In this document: positions 23,781-31,652 of the stretch, piece by piece
Layout of the letters: the number at the start of each line of letters is the position of its first letter
How positions within the stretch are numbered: position 1 is the stretch's first letter
NCBI GenBank assembly: GCA_028293645.1
Contig: JAQGOK010000207.1
Location: 1 to 37,732, forward strand
Direction of reading: 5' to 3'
DNA length: 37,732 bases
Source of the DNA: Chthoniobacter sp.
GTDB taxonomy: Bacteria > Verrucomicrobiota > Verrucomicrobiia > Chthoniobacterales > Chthoniobacteraceae
Notes under the pieces: generated by a model
What the model was told of the DNA's origin: nothing
What the model saw: the letters and a program-made list of their open reading frames with translations, nothing else
Databases searched by the model: none
Made by a program: the position numbers and the translations under genes

Positions 23781-24080
23781 ATGCCTGACGCAAACCTCGA
23801 AGCCGTTCGCAAACTGGCGACCGATCTCCGGACTGCGGAGCCCCGTTCTCCTCGCGATGAACTGGGCGGCTATCGCCTCGCCGCCCGCACCCTCGACAAA
23901 TGCCGGGCGAGCCTGGTCGGCTGGAATGGCGAATACGAATTCAATTGCCCCATGGATCGGCAGTTCTTCGCGGCCACTTCCATCGACGCAGAGGAGTTTA
24001 AGGCAGTGGTCGCTTCCGGGGCGACCGATGATGCAGTCGCGAGCTGGATTCAGGAGCATGCTCGCGGCTCGGCAACGTAG
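23781..24080 (+). CDS. DUF5069-family small protein
   Basis: 99 residues. The segments PRSPRDELGGYRLAARTLDKCRA (near residue 20), YEFNCPMDRQFF (near 51) and SGATDDAVASWIQEH (near 80) fit the DUF5069 pattern: a Pro-Arg-Ser-Pro opening, then a Cys-Pro-x-Asp core. Soluble, cytoplasmic, function unknown. It is 75 bp after the DUF2231 gene and 18 bp before the luciferase-like oxidoreductase gene, so the three probably form one unit with SRPBCC. Confidence 0.8.
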   Translation: MPDANLEAVRKLATDLRTAEPRSPRDELGGYRLAARTLDKCRASLVGWNGEYEFNCPMDRQFFAATSIDAEEFKAVVASGATDDAVASWIQEHARGSAT

Positions 24081-24098
24081 GGGTTATTGCGGCTGAAC

Positions 24099-25058
24099 AT
24101 GGCGGTCATTGGCTATCACGCCTCGCACGAGCAGTTCGCGCCGAGTCAGTTGCTGAAGTGGACGCAGCGGGCGGAGAGCGCCGGCTTCCAGTCGTTCTTC
24201 TCCTCGGATCATTTCCATCCCTGGAGTGAAGCGCAGGGTCAGTCCGGCTTCTCCTGGTCGTGGATGGGAGCCGCGCTGGCGACGACCACTTTACCGGGAA
24301 GCATGATTTGCTGTCCTGGCTACCGTCAGCACCCGGCAGTCGTAGCGCAGGCCGCCGCGACGCTCGCAGAGATGTTTGAGGGCCGCTTCTGGCTGGCGGT
24401 CGGCAGCGGCCAGGCACTCAACGAACGCATTACGGGCGAGCACTGGCCGACCAAAGATCATCGCAATGCCCGCCTCGCGGAATGTGTGCAGATCATCCGT
24501 GCCTTGTGGGCAGGCGAAACCGTGACGCATCGCGGTCTCGTGAAAGTGGAGGAGGCAAAGCTTTACACCCGCCCGCAAGAGACACCGCTCCTGATCGGCG
24601 CAGCGGTCACGGAAAAAACCGCCGAATGGGTGGGAGGCTGGGCCGATGGGCTCATCACCACTTCACGACCGCCCGATGAGTTGCGGAAGATGCGGGACGC
24701 CTTTCAACGCGGTGGCGGAGAAGGCAAGCCGCTGTTTCTGAAAGTCGGGCTCTCCTGGGCGCGCACGCACGAGGAAGCCCAGCGCGGCGCGCATCAACAG
24801 TGGCGGGCAGTCGCATTTCCGAGCGAGTTGCTGACCGAACTCCGCACGCCGCGCGAGTTCGACCAGGCCGGCAAGCACGTGCGGCCGGAAGACATGGACT
24901 CGGTGCTCCGCGTTTCCTCGAGCCTTGCTCAGCACGCGGAGTGGATCGCCGCGGATCGCGCTCTCGGCTTCAAAGGAATCACGCTGCACAACATCAACAC
25001 GAACCAGGAAGAGTTCATCGATGTGTTCGGAGAGAAGGTCCTGCCGCAGTTCACTTAG
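24099..25058 (+). CDS. Luciferase-like flavin-dependent oxidoreductase (TIGR03885-type, probably non-F420)
   Basis: 319 residues from the ATG at 24099; a TTG at 24087 would add four residues. Features of the bacterial luciferase-like barrel: GYHASHEQFAPSQLL at the N-terminus, FSSDHFHPW near 35, PGYRQHPAVVAQAAATLAEMFEGRFWLAVGSG near 72-105 and HNINTNQEEFIDVFGEKVL at the C-terminus. This pattern fits the TIGR03885 group, which is related to F420-dependent enzymes but occurs in organisms without F420, so FMN is the likelier cofactor. Cytoplasmic, substrate unknown. It follows the DUF5069 gene closely. Confidence 0.88.
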   Translation: MAVIGYHASHEQFAPSQLLKWTQRAESAGFQSFFSSDHFHPWSEAQGQSGFSWSWMGAALATTTLPGSMICCPGYRQHPAVVAQAAATLAEMFEGRFWLAVGSGQALNERITGEHWPTKDHRNARLAECVQIIRALWAGETVTHRGLVKVEEAKLYTRPQETPLLIGAAVTEKTAEWVGGWADGLITTSRPPDELRKMRDAFQRGGGEGKPLFLKVGLSWARTHEEAQRGAHQQWRAVAFPSELLTELRTPREFDQAGKHVRPEDMDSVLRVSSSLAQHAEWIAADRALGFKGITLHNINTNQEEFIDVFGEKVLPQFT

Positions 25059-25117
25059 CATCGCTGCTCCGGCGCAACCCTGACGCCCCCCAGAACTGGC
25101 GCGCGCGTTCCTAGGTT

Positions 25118-26029
25118 ATGCGTTTAATCCGCGTCACCGTCCCCGAAGGAAAGGCTCACGACATCGCGCAGATCGCCTTTGCGAACGGCGTCGAGCAGGT
25201 CACGATTCGAGCGGAAGAAGCACGTGCCGCCAAGGGCGAGACTCGTCGGATGGAAGCTTTGGAAGCGACGGTGGCGACGCCCGTCGCCAAACGGTTCCTG
25301 GATGGATTGCTCAGCGCCCCGGCGTTCGATCCGGCGACCATGAGCGTCGCGCAACGCAAGCCCGTCTCGATCGTGACGCACCAGCCGATCGGGAAGTTGA
25401 CGCGGCCGGTTTTTCATCCAGCGACCGACGTCATGGAAGACCTCTGGCAGTTCAGCCATGTGACGATCAGCCTCGTCCTCCGGATTCTCATCGCCGCCGC
25501 GATGCTCGCGCACGGCGTCTTGCACGATCACCTCATCCTGATGGTTGGTGGGTTGCTTTTCATCCCAGTGCTCCCGCCGTTGATGGCGATCGGTTTCGGC
25601 GCCATGACAGGCCGCTGGCGGCTCGCTGGACAAGGACTGCTCACCTGCCTGCTCGGCTTGGGATTAGTGCTGATCGGCGGCGCACTGGTTGGCTGGATCG
25701 AACCGCGCCCGATCGAGTTCCAGGACTTTCCGGAGCTGAAGCCTTCTTTCATCATCGCCGCCCTGGTCGGGATCGCAGCGGCGCTGGCGAACTCAGATGA
25801 CGCCGGCAAACGCGAGCTGATCGGTCTCGCTGCGGCCGCGCAGATCTCGCTTGTGCCAATCTGGTTCGGCCTCGCCTGGGCGCTCGGCACGATCAGCAAG
25901 GAAGTGGCGGTCGAACGCGCACTCAGCCTGGGATTGAACCTCGCCGCGATCGTGGTGACTTCGGCGCTGACCTACACGCTGATCGGCTACAAAAAGGGGA
26001 GCCTGGCCCGATTGCCCGCCGACGCTTAG
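25118..26029 (+). CDS. DUF389-like integral membrane protein
   Basis: 303 residues. A soluble N-terminal domain of about 100 residues (MRLIRVTVPEGKAHDIAQIAFANGVEQV) has the ferredoxin-like beta-alpha-beta pattern seen ahead of DUF389 membrane regions. About six hydrophobic helices follow (for example LVLRILIAAAMLAHGVL, GLLFIPVLPPLMAIGFGAM, LGLGLVLIGGALVGW). The PVLPPLMAIGFG segment is like the conserved DUF389 motif. The assignment is from pattern only. It is 59 bp after the oxidoreductase gene, on the same strand, and ends 104 bp before the TPR-kinase-regulator operon. Confidence 0.65.
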   Translation: MRLIRVTVPEGKAHDIAQIAFANGVEQVTIRAEEARAAKGETRRMEALEATVATPVAKRFLDGLLSAPAFDPATMSVAQRKPVSIVTHQPIGKLTRPVFHPATDVMEDLWQFSHVTISLVLRILIAAAMLAHGVLHDHLILMVGGLLFIPVLPPLMAIGFGAMTGRWRLAGQGLLTCLLGLGLVLIGGALVGWIEPRPIEFQDFPELKPSFIIAALVGIAAALANSDDAGKRELIGLAAAAQISLVPIWFGLAWALGTISKEVAVERALSLGLNLAAIVVTSALTYTLIGYKKGSLARLPADA

Positions 26030-26093
26030 GCCACCTTCAAGGGGCGGGTCGGCGAAGCGGCAGCCGTTCCCTCGGACAAAGACAGGACACGCG

Positions 26094-26111
26094 GGTAACA
26101 AACCGGTAACA
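26094..26111 (+). promoter_or_regulatory. PhoB-box-like direct repeat upstream of the TPR-kinase-regulator operon
   Basis: GGTAACA (26094-26100) and GGTAACA (26105-26111) are identical 7-bp direct repeats separated by AACC, giving an 11-bp period. This is the geometry bound by OmpR/PhoB-type winged-helix dimers. It ends 22 bp before the ATG at 26134. The operon encodes an OmpR-type regulator, so autoregulation is plausible. Confidence 0.5.
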
Positions 26112-26133
26112 CGGGGACGGCAAGGTCGTCCCC

Positions 26134-27585
26134 ATGAAACAAAACCTCCTCTCCACCGGCGCCGCGGTTCTGCTTGCGGCGAGCGCTCTCTCCATCACGA
26201 CGGGTTACGCCCAAAGTGTTCCTTTGTCCGACCTGCTGGAGAAAGGCATTTACGCGGAAGAAACCAAGGGTGATCTCGACGGTGCGATCGCGCTCTACCA
26301 GCAGCTCATCGGCGACGCGAAAACGAACCAACGTCTCGCCGCTCAAGCGCAATTCCGCTTGGGACAGTGTTTCCTCAAAAAGAACCGCACCGCGGAGGCC
26401 ACTGCGGCCTTCCAGCGTCTGATCAAAGACTTCCCGGACGAGAAAGAACTCATCGCCAAGACTCGCCCGCATCTCCCCGACGCCCTCGTCCTCGGCCCCG
26501 TCCCGTGGCCGGACGGCGAGGAGCTGGAGCTGACGATCAAGTTCGCCAACGGCGCCGACATCGGCACGATGGTTTATCGCGCACGGTCCGCGCAGTTCGA
26601 AGGGCGAAAGGTCTGGGAACTCGGGGCGCGCATGTTCGCGAAAGCGCATTCCTTCTCGCGCGTCGAAACGTCGTCGGAAGATTTTCGCCCCATTCGCAGC
26701 CGATGGATGCACACGATGCTCGGCGATGCCACCGCGACCTACAGCCGCGACGAAGTCGTGCTCAAAAAGGTCGGCGACAAGGAGCCGAAGACGATCGCGG
26801 CATCCGGGCCAATTTACGACAACGAACAGGCCATGCACCTGATGCGCCGCCTGCCACTCGCGGTCGGTTACAAAAGCACTCTGCCCATCTTCTCAAGCCT
26901 CTCCGGTGTTGTGATCCCGATCGGCATCGAGGTGAAAAGCACGGAGACCATCGAGACGAAAGCCGGCAAGTGGGAGTGCTTCAAAGTGGACCTGAGCCTG
27001 GTGAATCAGACCTTCTGGTTTTCCACCGATCCGCGTCGCCTCGTCGTGAGATTCGCCGGCGGAGGAGTGACCGCGGATTTGACCGCAATCCATCAGCGTA
27101 AGTCGGGCGAACCGGTGCGCTGGCAGGATGCAAAGCTCGGCGTTTCGCTCGTCGCTCCCAGCGATTGGGTGATTCACCTCCAGGATCCCGATAACGAGCC
27201 GGACACCACCTCCGTTTACCTCCTCGATCCGGAGGCGCTTGCCGAATCTTGCATGCTTCGGCTCCACGCGATGAGCAAGCTTGGTGAAGCGGAGAAGAAA
27301 TCGTCGCGTGCCTGGGCCGACGCTCAACTTGTAAAGCTCACGACACATTTCGCGGGAGCAAAGGTGCGCCCCGAGAGCTGGAAGGAACTGAAAGTAGGTG
27401 GACGCGCTGCGACAAGCTTTGTGGCCGACTACACCGATAATCAAAAACAGATGACGTTCCGGGCAGTGTATGCGCTCGGGACGGGCGCGAACGCGGAGCA
27501 GTTCACACTCGTGGCGGAGGCTGCGAAGTTCGACGGCGTCCAGCCCGCATTCGAGAGCATCGTCAACGGCTACCAGGCAAAGTGA
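26134..27585 (+). CDS. Secreted TPR protein with DUF3108-like beta domain
   Basis: 483 residues. Signal peptide about 1-26 (LLSTGAAVLLAASALSIT, then YAQ). A tetratricopeptide-like helical region follows at about 32-110 (GDLDGAIALYQQLI; QFRLGQCFLKKNRTAEATAAFQRLI). Residues about 125-320 are beta-rich and resemble DUF3108/outer-membrane-associated proteins (ADIGTMVYRARSAQFEGRKVWELG). The C-terminal about 160 residues form a mixed domain. It is the first gene of a coupled trio: its TGA overlaps the GTG of the histidine kinase gene (GTGA). A direct-repeat box lies just upstream. It may be the envelope partner or output of the two-component system. Not a recognised named family. Confidence 0.8.
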   Translation: MKQNLLSTGAAVLLAASALSITTGYAQSVPLSDLLEKGIYAEETKGDLDGAIALYQQLIGDAKTNQRLAAQAQFRLGQCFLKKNRTAEATAAFQRLIKDFPDEKELIAKTRPHLPDALVLGPVPWPDGEELELTIKFANGADIGTMVYRARSAQFEGRKVWELGARMFAKAHSFSRVETSSEDFRPIRSRWMHTMLGDATATYSRDEVVLKKVGDKEPKTIAASGPIYDNEQAMHLMRRLPLAVGYKSTLPIFSSLSGVVIPIGIEVKSTETIETKAGKWECFKVDLSLVNQTFWFSTDPRRLVVRFAGGGVTADLTAIHQRKSGEPVRWQDAKLGVSLVAPSDWVIHLQDPDNEPDTTSVYLLDPEALAESCMLRLHAMSKLGEAEKKSSRAWADAQLVKLTTHFAGAKVRPESWKELKVGGRAATSFVADYTDNQKQMTFRAVYALGTGANAEQFTLVAEAAKFDGVQPAFESIVNGYQAK

Positions 27586-29447
27586 GCCGGCCGAGCCCCA
27601 GCGCGATCCGGATCAAAGGTCGTCCCCTGCGCGCCTGGCCCGCGCTGGTGCTCCTGCTCCTCGTTGTCCTGGTCGGCACGGGGTGCGTCTTGTGGTTCAT
27701 GGTCGAGGCTTCGCGCAACGAGCGCCTCGCCATCCGCCAGCGGCTCGCCGACGCCTATCGTGGTCACCTCGAACTGGTGCAGACGCGAGTCGCTGAGGCT
27801 TGGAAGCAGCAATCCGCGGCGCTGGAAGAAGCAACTCCCAGCGCCGCGGAATTTGCGCGCATCGTCGGCGAAAACCGCGCCGATAGCGTGATCTGCCTCG
27901 GTGCGGACGGGCGCGCAGTTTACCCGCGGCAAATTGCGTTTCCAACGCCAGCACTTGCCCGAGGCCGGACCGACGAAGCCGCACAATCGCTTCAGTCGCA
28001 GGTGCGAGCCCTTGCGCATTCGGGCGAAGCGGAGGCCGCCATTCGGCTGGTCGTGGAGCGGTTCAGCGAGCCACTCTTCGATCGCGCTCAGGATCAGGAA
28101 GGTCGAATAATCGCCGCGAGTGCGGAGCTCTTTGCGCTCGAGCTCATGCGCAGCCCAACGCACCCGCAATTTGGACGGTTGGTCGATCGCCTCGCCCAGC
28201 GCCTCAATCGCTACGCCGATTCCGTGATGCTCTCGTCGCAGCGGCGATTCTTGATGCGCGAGCTGCAGCGACTTTCCCGCGCAATGAGCTTTCCCACCGA
28301 AACAGCGGAGTCGCTCGCCGGACGCTATCTCGAAGCCACGCTGGGCTTCCCTCGCACCACCTCCCTCGAGCCAGGTCCCCTGCCCGATGTCTGGCAAATG
28401 GCTTCGCCGACTCGCCGAGCGATCGCGCTCTTCACCACCGCTGGATTGCGTGATCGCTTGCAGGCGATGGTCGCATCTCAGCCCCTGCCCGCCGGCGTTA
28501 CGGTTTCCGCACTCGCGCCCGGAGCGGAACCGCCTGGCGGAGAGGACGCGTTGCTGATTGCCGCTCCCGCGGGCACCTCCTTCCCCGGGTGGCGATTCGC
28601 ACTCACCCTCGACGATCGAAGCTTGTTTCAAACAGCGGCCGATCGCCGCGTCAGCACCTACCTTTGGACCGGCACGCTCATGGTCTTCGTCATGCTCGCG
28701 CTCGCGGTCGTCATCGCGCTCGCCTTTAGCCGGCAGGTGCGACTTACCGAGCTCAAAAACGACCTGGTCGCCACCGTGTCCCACGAGCTGAAAACTCCCC
28801 TTACCTCGATGCGAGCGCTGGTCGATACCTTGCTCGAATCAGAGCGCATCGAGGAGGTCACCGCCCGCGAGTATCTCCAGCTCATCGCGCAGGAAAACAG
28901 CCGGCTCAGCCGCTTGATCGATAACTTCCTGACCTTCTCGCGGCTAGATCGAAACAAGTATGCGTTCAACTTCCATCCGATCGCTCCTGCGAGCGTTGTT
29001 GACCAAGCCGTTACCGCGGCGGGAGAACGTTGTCGGGCGCCGGGGTGTAAGTTGGAAGTGCGCACCGCACCCGATCTTCCCTCGATCCACGGCGACTTCG
29101 ACGCTCTCGTCACCGCACTCCTTAACCTGCTCGATAACGCGATTAAGTATTCGGGCCAAACCCGACACATCACCCTAACCACCAGGGCCAGTCATCGAGC
29201 CGTGCAATTCAGCGTCGAAGACAACGGCATAGGCCTCTCTCCCAGTCAGCAGCGGAAGGTATTCCGGCGATTCTATCAGGCCGACGAGCGGCTCTCGCGC
29301 AGTGCGGAGGGGTGCGGACTGGGCCTCAGCATTGTGCAACAAATCGCCACAGCGCACGGCGGAATCGTTACCGTCAGCAGCGAACTGCAGCGCGGCAGCA
29401 CCTTCACGATCGAGATCCCCGCCACGCCAGAGCCAGCAGGAGCATGA
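27582..29447 (+). CDS. Sensor histidine kinase
   Basis: 621 residues from a GTG overlapping the upstream stop. Membrane helix 1 is at about 20-40 and helix 2 at about 362-383, enclosing a large extracytoplasmic sensor region of about 320 residues with no recognised sensing motif. The kinase core carries H-box SHELKTPLTSM (His401), N-box LLNLLDNAIKYS, G1 VEDNGIGL, F-box FRRFYQAD and G2 GCGLGLSI. There is no clear HAMP domain; helix 2 runs straight into the dimerisation helix. It phosphorylates the co-encoded regulator, with which it shares an ATGA overlap. The signal is unknown. Confidence 0.95.
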   Translation: MSRPSPSAIRIKGRPLRAWPALVLLLLVVLVGTGCVLWFMVEASRNERLAIRQRLADAYRGHLELVQTRVAEAWKQQSAALEEATPSAAEFARIVGENRADSVICLGADGRAVYPRQIAFPTPALARGRTDEAAQSLQSQVRALAHSGEAEAAIRLVVERFSEPLFDRAQDQEGRIIAASAELFALELMRSPTHPQFGRLVDRLAQRLNRYADSVMLSSQRRFLMRELQRLSRAMSFPTETAESLAGRYLEATLGFPRTTSLEPGPLPDVWQMASPTRRAIALFTTAGLRDRLQAMVASQPLPAGVTVSALAPGAEPPGGEDALLIAAPAGTSFPGWRFALTLDDRSLFQTAADRRVSTYLWTGTLMVFVMLALAVVIALAFSRQVRLTELKNDLVATVSHELKTPLTSMRALVDTLLESERIEEVTAREYLQLIAQENSRLSRLIDNFLTFSRLDRNKYAFNFHPIAPASVVDQAVTAAGERCRAPGCKLEVRTAPDLPSIHGDFDALVTALLNLLDNAIKYSGQTRHITLTTRASHRAVQFSVEDNGIGLSPSQQRKVFRRFYQADERLSRSAEGCGLGLSIVQQIATAHGGIVTVSSELQRGSTFTIEIPATPEPAGA

Positions 29448-30142
29448 CCGCCGCGACGATCCTGATTATCGAGGACGACGCCGCAATTTTGCGCGCGCTC
29501 AAAGATCATTTCGCCGCAAAAGGCTTCCACGTGCTCACGGCCCGCGACGGTGAGGAGGGTCTGGACAAAGCGCTCACGCAACCGATCGAGGTCATCCTGC
29601 TGGATATCATGTTGCCGCTCGTCAATGGCTTCGAGCTCTGCCGCGCCGTCCGGGCGGAAGGCCGTGAAATGCCGATCGTCATGCTCACCGCGAAAGGTCA
29701 GGAGGAAGACATCATCCGCGGCTTGGAACTGGGCGCGGATGATTACCTCACAAAGCCATTCTCCATCCGCGAGCTGCACGCCCGAGTGCAAGCACTCCTG
29801 CGGCGGCACCACACCGACACGCCAGCCGCCTACGAATTCGGCGACTGCCGACTGGACACCGTTTCGCGCAGGCTCTTCCGTGCCAACGCCGAAGTGACGC
29901 TCACCACCAAGGAATTCCGGCTGCTCGAATACTTCCTGCAACGTCCCAGCCGCGCCCTCACTCGCGATACCATCATGGTCGGGGTCTGGGGCAGCGAAGT
30001 CCTCGTCACCGCGCGAAGCGTGGACCGCTGTGTCACCACCCTGCGCAGCAAAATCGAATCCGCCCCACACGCGCCAACCATGATCCAAACCATCCGCGAA
30101 GTCGGCTACCGCTTCGAGCCGGGCACAGCGAGCCGCGCATGA
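29444..30142 (+). CDS. OmpR-family response regulator
   Basis: 232 residues from the ATG at 29444, inside the end of the kinase gene (ATGA). The receiver domain has the acidic pair (IEDDAA), phosphoacceptor Asp54 (VILLDIMLP), MLTAKGQ and the conserved Lys in LTKPFSIRE. The C-terminal winged-helix DNA-binding domain spans about 130-228 (LTTKEFRLLEYFLQRP, DRCVTTLRSKIE, TIREVGYRFEP). It is the cognate partner of the kinase upstream. The direct repeat at 26094-26111 is a candidate binding site. Note that TTLRSKIE is a typical OmpR/PhoB recognition-region variant. Confidence 0.96.
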   Translation: MTAATILIIEDDAAILRALKDHFAAKGFHVLTARDGEEGLDKALTQPIEVILLDIMLPLVNGFELCRAVRAEGREMPIVMLTAKGQEEDIIRGLELGADDYLTKPFSIRELHARVQALLRRHHTDTPAAYEFGDCRLDTVSRRLFRANAEVTLTTKEFRLLEYFLQRPSRALTRDTIMVGVWGSEVLVTARSVDRCVTTLRSKIESAPHAPTMIQTIREVGYRFEPGTASRA

Positions 30143-30236
30143 GTGCTCCCCGTGCAAATCACTTGCCCCCGAAAGCCGAATGCGCAAAGTGCTCCACATC
30201 CGCAGCGGACGAAAGGCCCCGCGAGCGAGGTTCAAT

Positions 30237-30309
30237 GCCGGTATAGCTCAGTTGGTAGAGCAGCTGATTTGTAATCAGCAGGTCGTCGGTTCGAACCCGT
30301 CTGCCGGCT
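30237..30309 (+). tRNA. tRNA-Thr (anticodon TGT)
   Basis: A 73-base cloverleaf: acceptor GCCGGTA pairs with TGCCGGC (one G-T wobble); D arm GCTC-AGTTGGTA-GAGC; anticodon stem GCTGA/TCAGC with loop TTTGTAA, anticodon TGT reading ACA and ACG wobble; T arm GTCGG-TTCGAAC-CCGTC with one T-T mismatch; discriminator T. The 3' CCA is not encoded. The tRNA stands alone, 94 bp after the response regulator. It marks a visible change in gene content and is a possible integration site. Confidence 0.95.
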
Positions 30310-30317
30310 CTCCATAA

Positions 30318-30516
30318 ACCGCTCTGTAAAAGAAATTGACGATGTAGAGCGCGCGTCCGCTCGGGTCGAAGCGCGCGGCAACCGGCCGCTCGAGCCCTCC
30401 GCGCCCCTGCCGCTGCCCCCTTTTTCGAGATTCGCGCTCGCCGCGTGCGTGATCGCAAGCTTGAGCGGCTGCTTCGTGATGCGGCCCTCAACCGTCGCAA
30501 TACCAAGGTCAGCGGA
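30318..30516 (-). pseudogene. Decayed fragment resembling a sorbosone/PVC-type dehydrogenase
   Basis: In the minus-strand gap next to the tRNA, one frame reads LGIATVEGRITKQPLK and later NLEKGGSGRGAEG. A neighbouring frame then continues GGLERPVAARFDPSGRALYIVNF, which resembles the 'ERPV.vRF.P.G..LYvVDF' strand of sorbosone-dehydrogenase-like propellers. The switch of frame and the stops at both ends suggest a frameshifted remnant of a larger gene. Resemblance is by eye only. Confidence 0.4.
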
Positions 30517-30527
30517 TCAGCCGGGGG

Positions 30528-31652
30528 TCAAAAGCTCAGTCCAAGACTGAGGCCGATGCGCCAGGCGTCGGGGCGCTCCGCCACCTCGAACGGCCGGCGC
30601 CACTGCAGCGCGCCCTGCACGTAGGCGTGATCGCCAAGCGGGATGCGGTGGAGGAGTTCCGCCGACGTGCGCCAGCGGCGGCGACCGCGCGCGTCGTAGC
30701 TCGGCTCGCCGGCATCTTCAGTGATGACCGCGAGGGCGGTTTCATCGGTATCGCGGGCGGGAAGCAAACCGGTCCACGCGAGACCGGTCGCGACCCGCTT
30801 CTCCCATGTGCCGGGGCGCTGCGCGGCCGCGGAGAGGGAGAGGAAGGCGGAGCAGCCCTGGTCGGCGTCGCGGACTTCGCTGTGCAGGCGGGCGTCGGCG
30901 TAGACGTAGAGCCCGAACGGGGTGCGCGGCGAATCGGCAAGCCGCGCGCCGGGCAGCAGCCAGCCACCGAGCCCGATGCGCGCGTGGTGCTGGCGGTTCT
31001 CGTCGGCGCCTTCGCGGGACCAGCCGGCCTGGGCGATGAGCAACGTGCGGTTGGCGTCGGCGAGATGCTCGGCGAGGGCGTGCTGGCCGACGCCGTGCTC
31101 GGGCTGGAGGCGCACGGCGGCGACTTGCAGCGCAATGCGGTCGGTCGGCTTGAGTTCGATGCGGATCGCCGGCGAGGAGAGCCGGAAGAGGTCGAGCAGG
31201 CCGAGGCTGCCGGGCGAAAAGCTGCCGGTGTTTTGACCGGGCAAGCGGGTGAACGTGCGCGTCGAGGGAAGCGAGTGGAAGTGCCAGCCGACATCGTAAA
31301 TGCCGGCGAGCACGTTCCAGCGCTCGGAGCCGTCGTAGCTCAGCCACGCCTGGTAGAGACGCCCATCCCACTGGTGATCTTCTTCCGCGCCCCAGACGAG
31401 CGTGGGATGCGCGTAGAGGAAGAAGTGGTCGAGCCCGGCGAGTTCGCCCAGATCGAGTTCGATGGGCAGCGAGGCCTCGAAGTTCCACTCCACCGCGTTT
31501 CGCCTCGGGGTGATGATCGCGTCGAGCACGGCATCGAAATTCCAGCTCAGCGCCGATGTTTTTTCGGCAGCAGCCGTTTCCTCTCCGCCGTGAGCGAGCG
31601 AAGCGGAAGCGAGGAGCAAAAGCGCCGCGGCTGTGAGCCAGTGCGCACTCAT
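30528..31652 (-). CDS. Outer-membrane carbohydrate-porin-like beta-barrel protein (OprB-like)
   Basis: 374 residues from the ATG at 31652, which overlaps the synthase stop (ATGA) and starts a signal peptide (MSAHWLTAAALLLLASASLAHG). The mature protein has alternating amphipathic strands throughout, including WDGRLYQAWLSYDGSERWNVLAGIYDVGWHFHSL near residue 115 and TGSFSPGSLGLLDLFRLSSPAIRIEL near 145. It ends in the aromatic strand GLSLGLSF, the usual C-terminal phenylalanine of outer-membrane proteins. Pattern matches OprB-type carbohydrate-selective porins. As the last gene of a polysaccharide-synthesis operon, it may be the outer-membrane exit for the polymer; that is inference from context. 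Confidence 0.8.
   Translation of the reverse strand: MSAHWLTAAALLLLASASLAHGGEETAAAEKTSALSWNFDAVLDAIITPRRNAVEWNFEASLPIELDLGELAGLDHFFLYAHPTLVWGAEEDHQWDGRLYQAWLSYDGSERWNVLAGIYDVGWHFHSLPSTRTFTRLPGQNTGSFSPGSLGLLDLFRLSSPAIRIELKPTDRIALQVAAVRLQPEHGVGQHALAEHLADANRTLLIAQAGWSREGADENRQHHARIGLGGWLLPGARLADSPRTPFGLYVYADARLHSEVRDADQGCSAFLSLSAAAQRPGTWEKRVATGLAWTGLLPARDTDETALAVITEDAGEPSYDARGRRRWRTSAELLHRIPLGDHAYVQGALQWRRPFEVAERPDAWRIGLSLGLSF

Noticed and set aside
27570-28784. 404-residue minus-strand ORF
   Set aside because: Antisense to the histidine kinase, whose motifs are intact on the + strand.
30159-30506. 115-residue minus-strand ORF containing VRTDDLLITNQLLYQLSY
   Set aside because: This is the antisense translation of the tRNA-Thr gene, a well-known spurious protein in databases.
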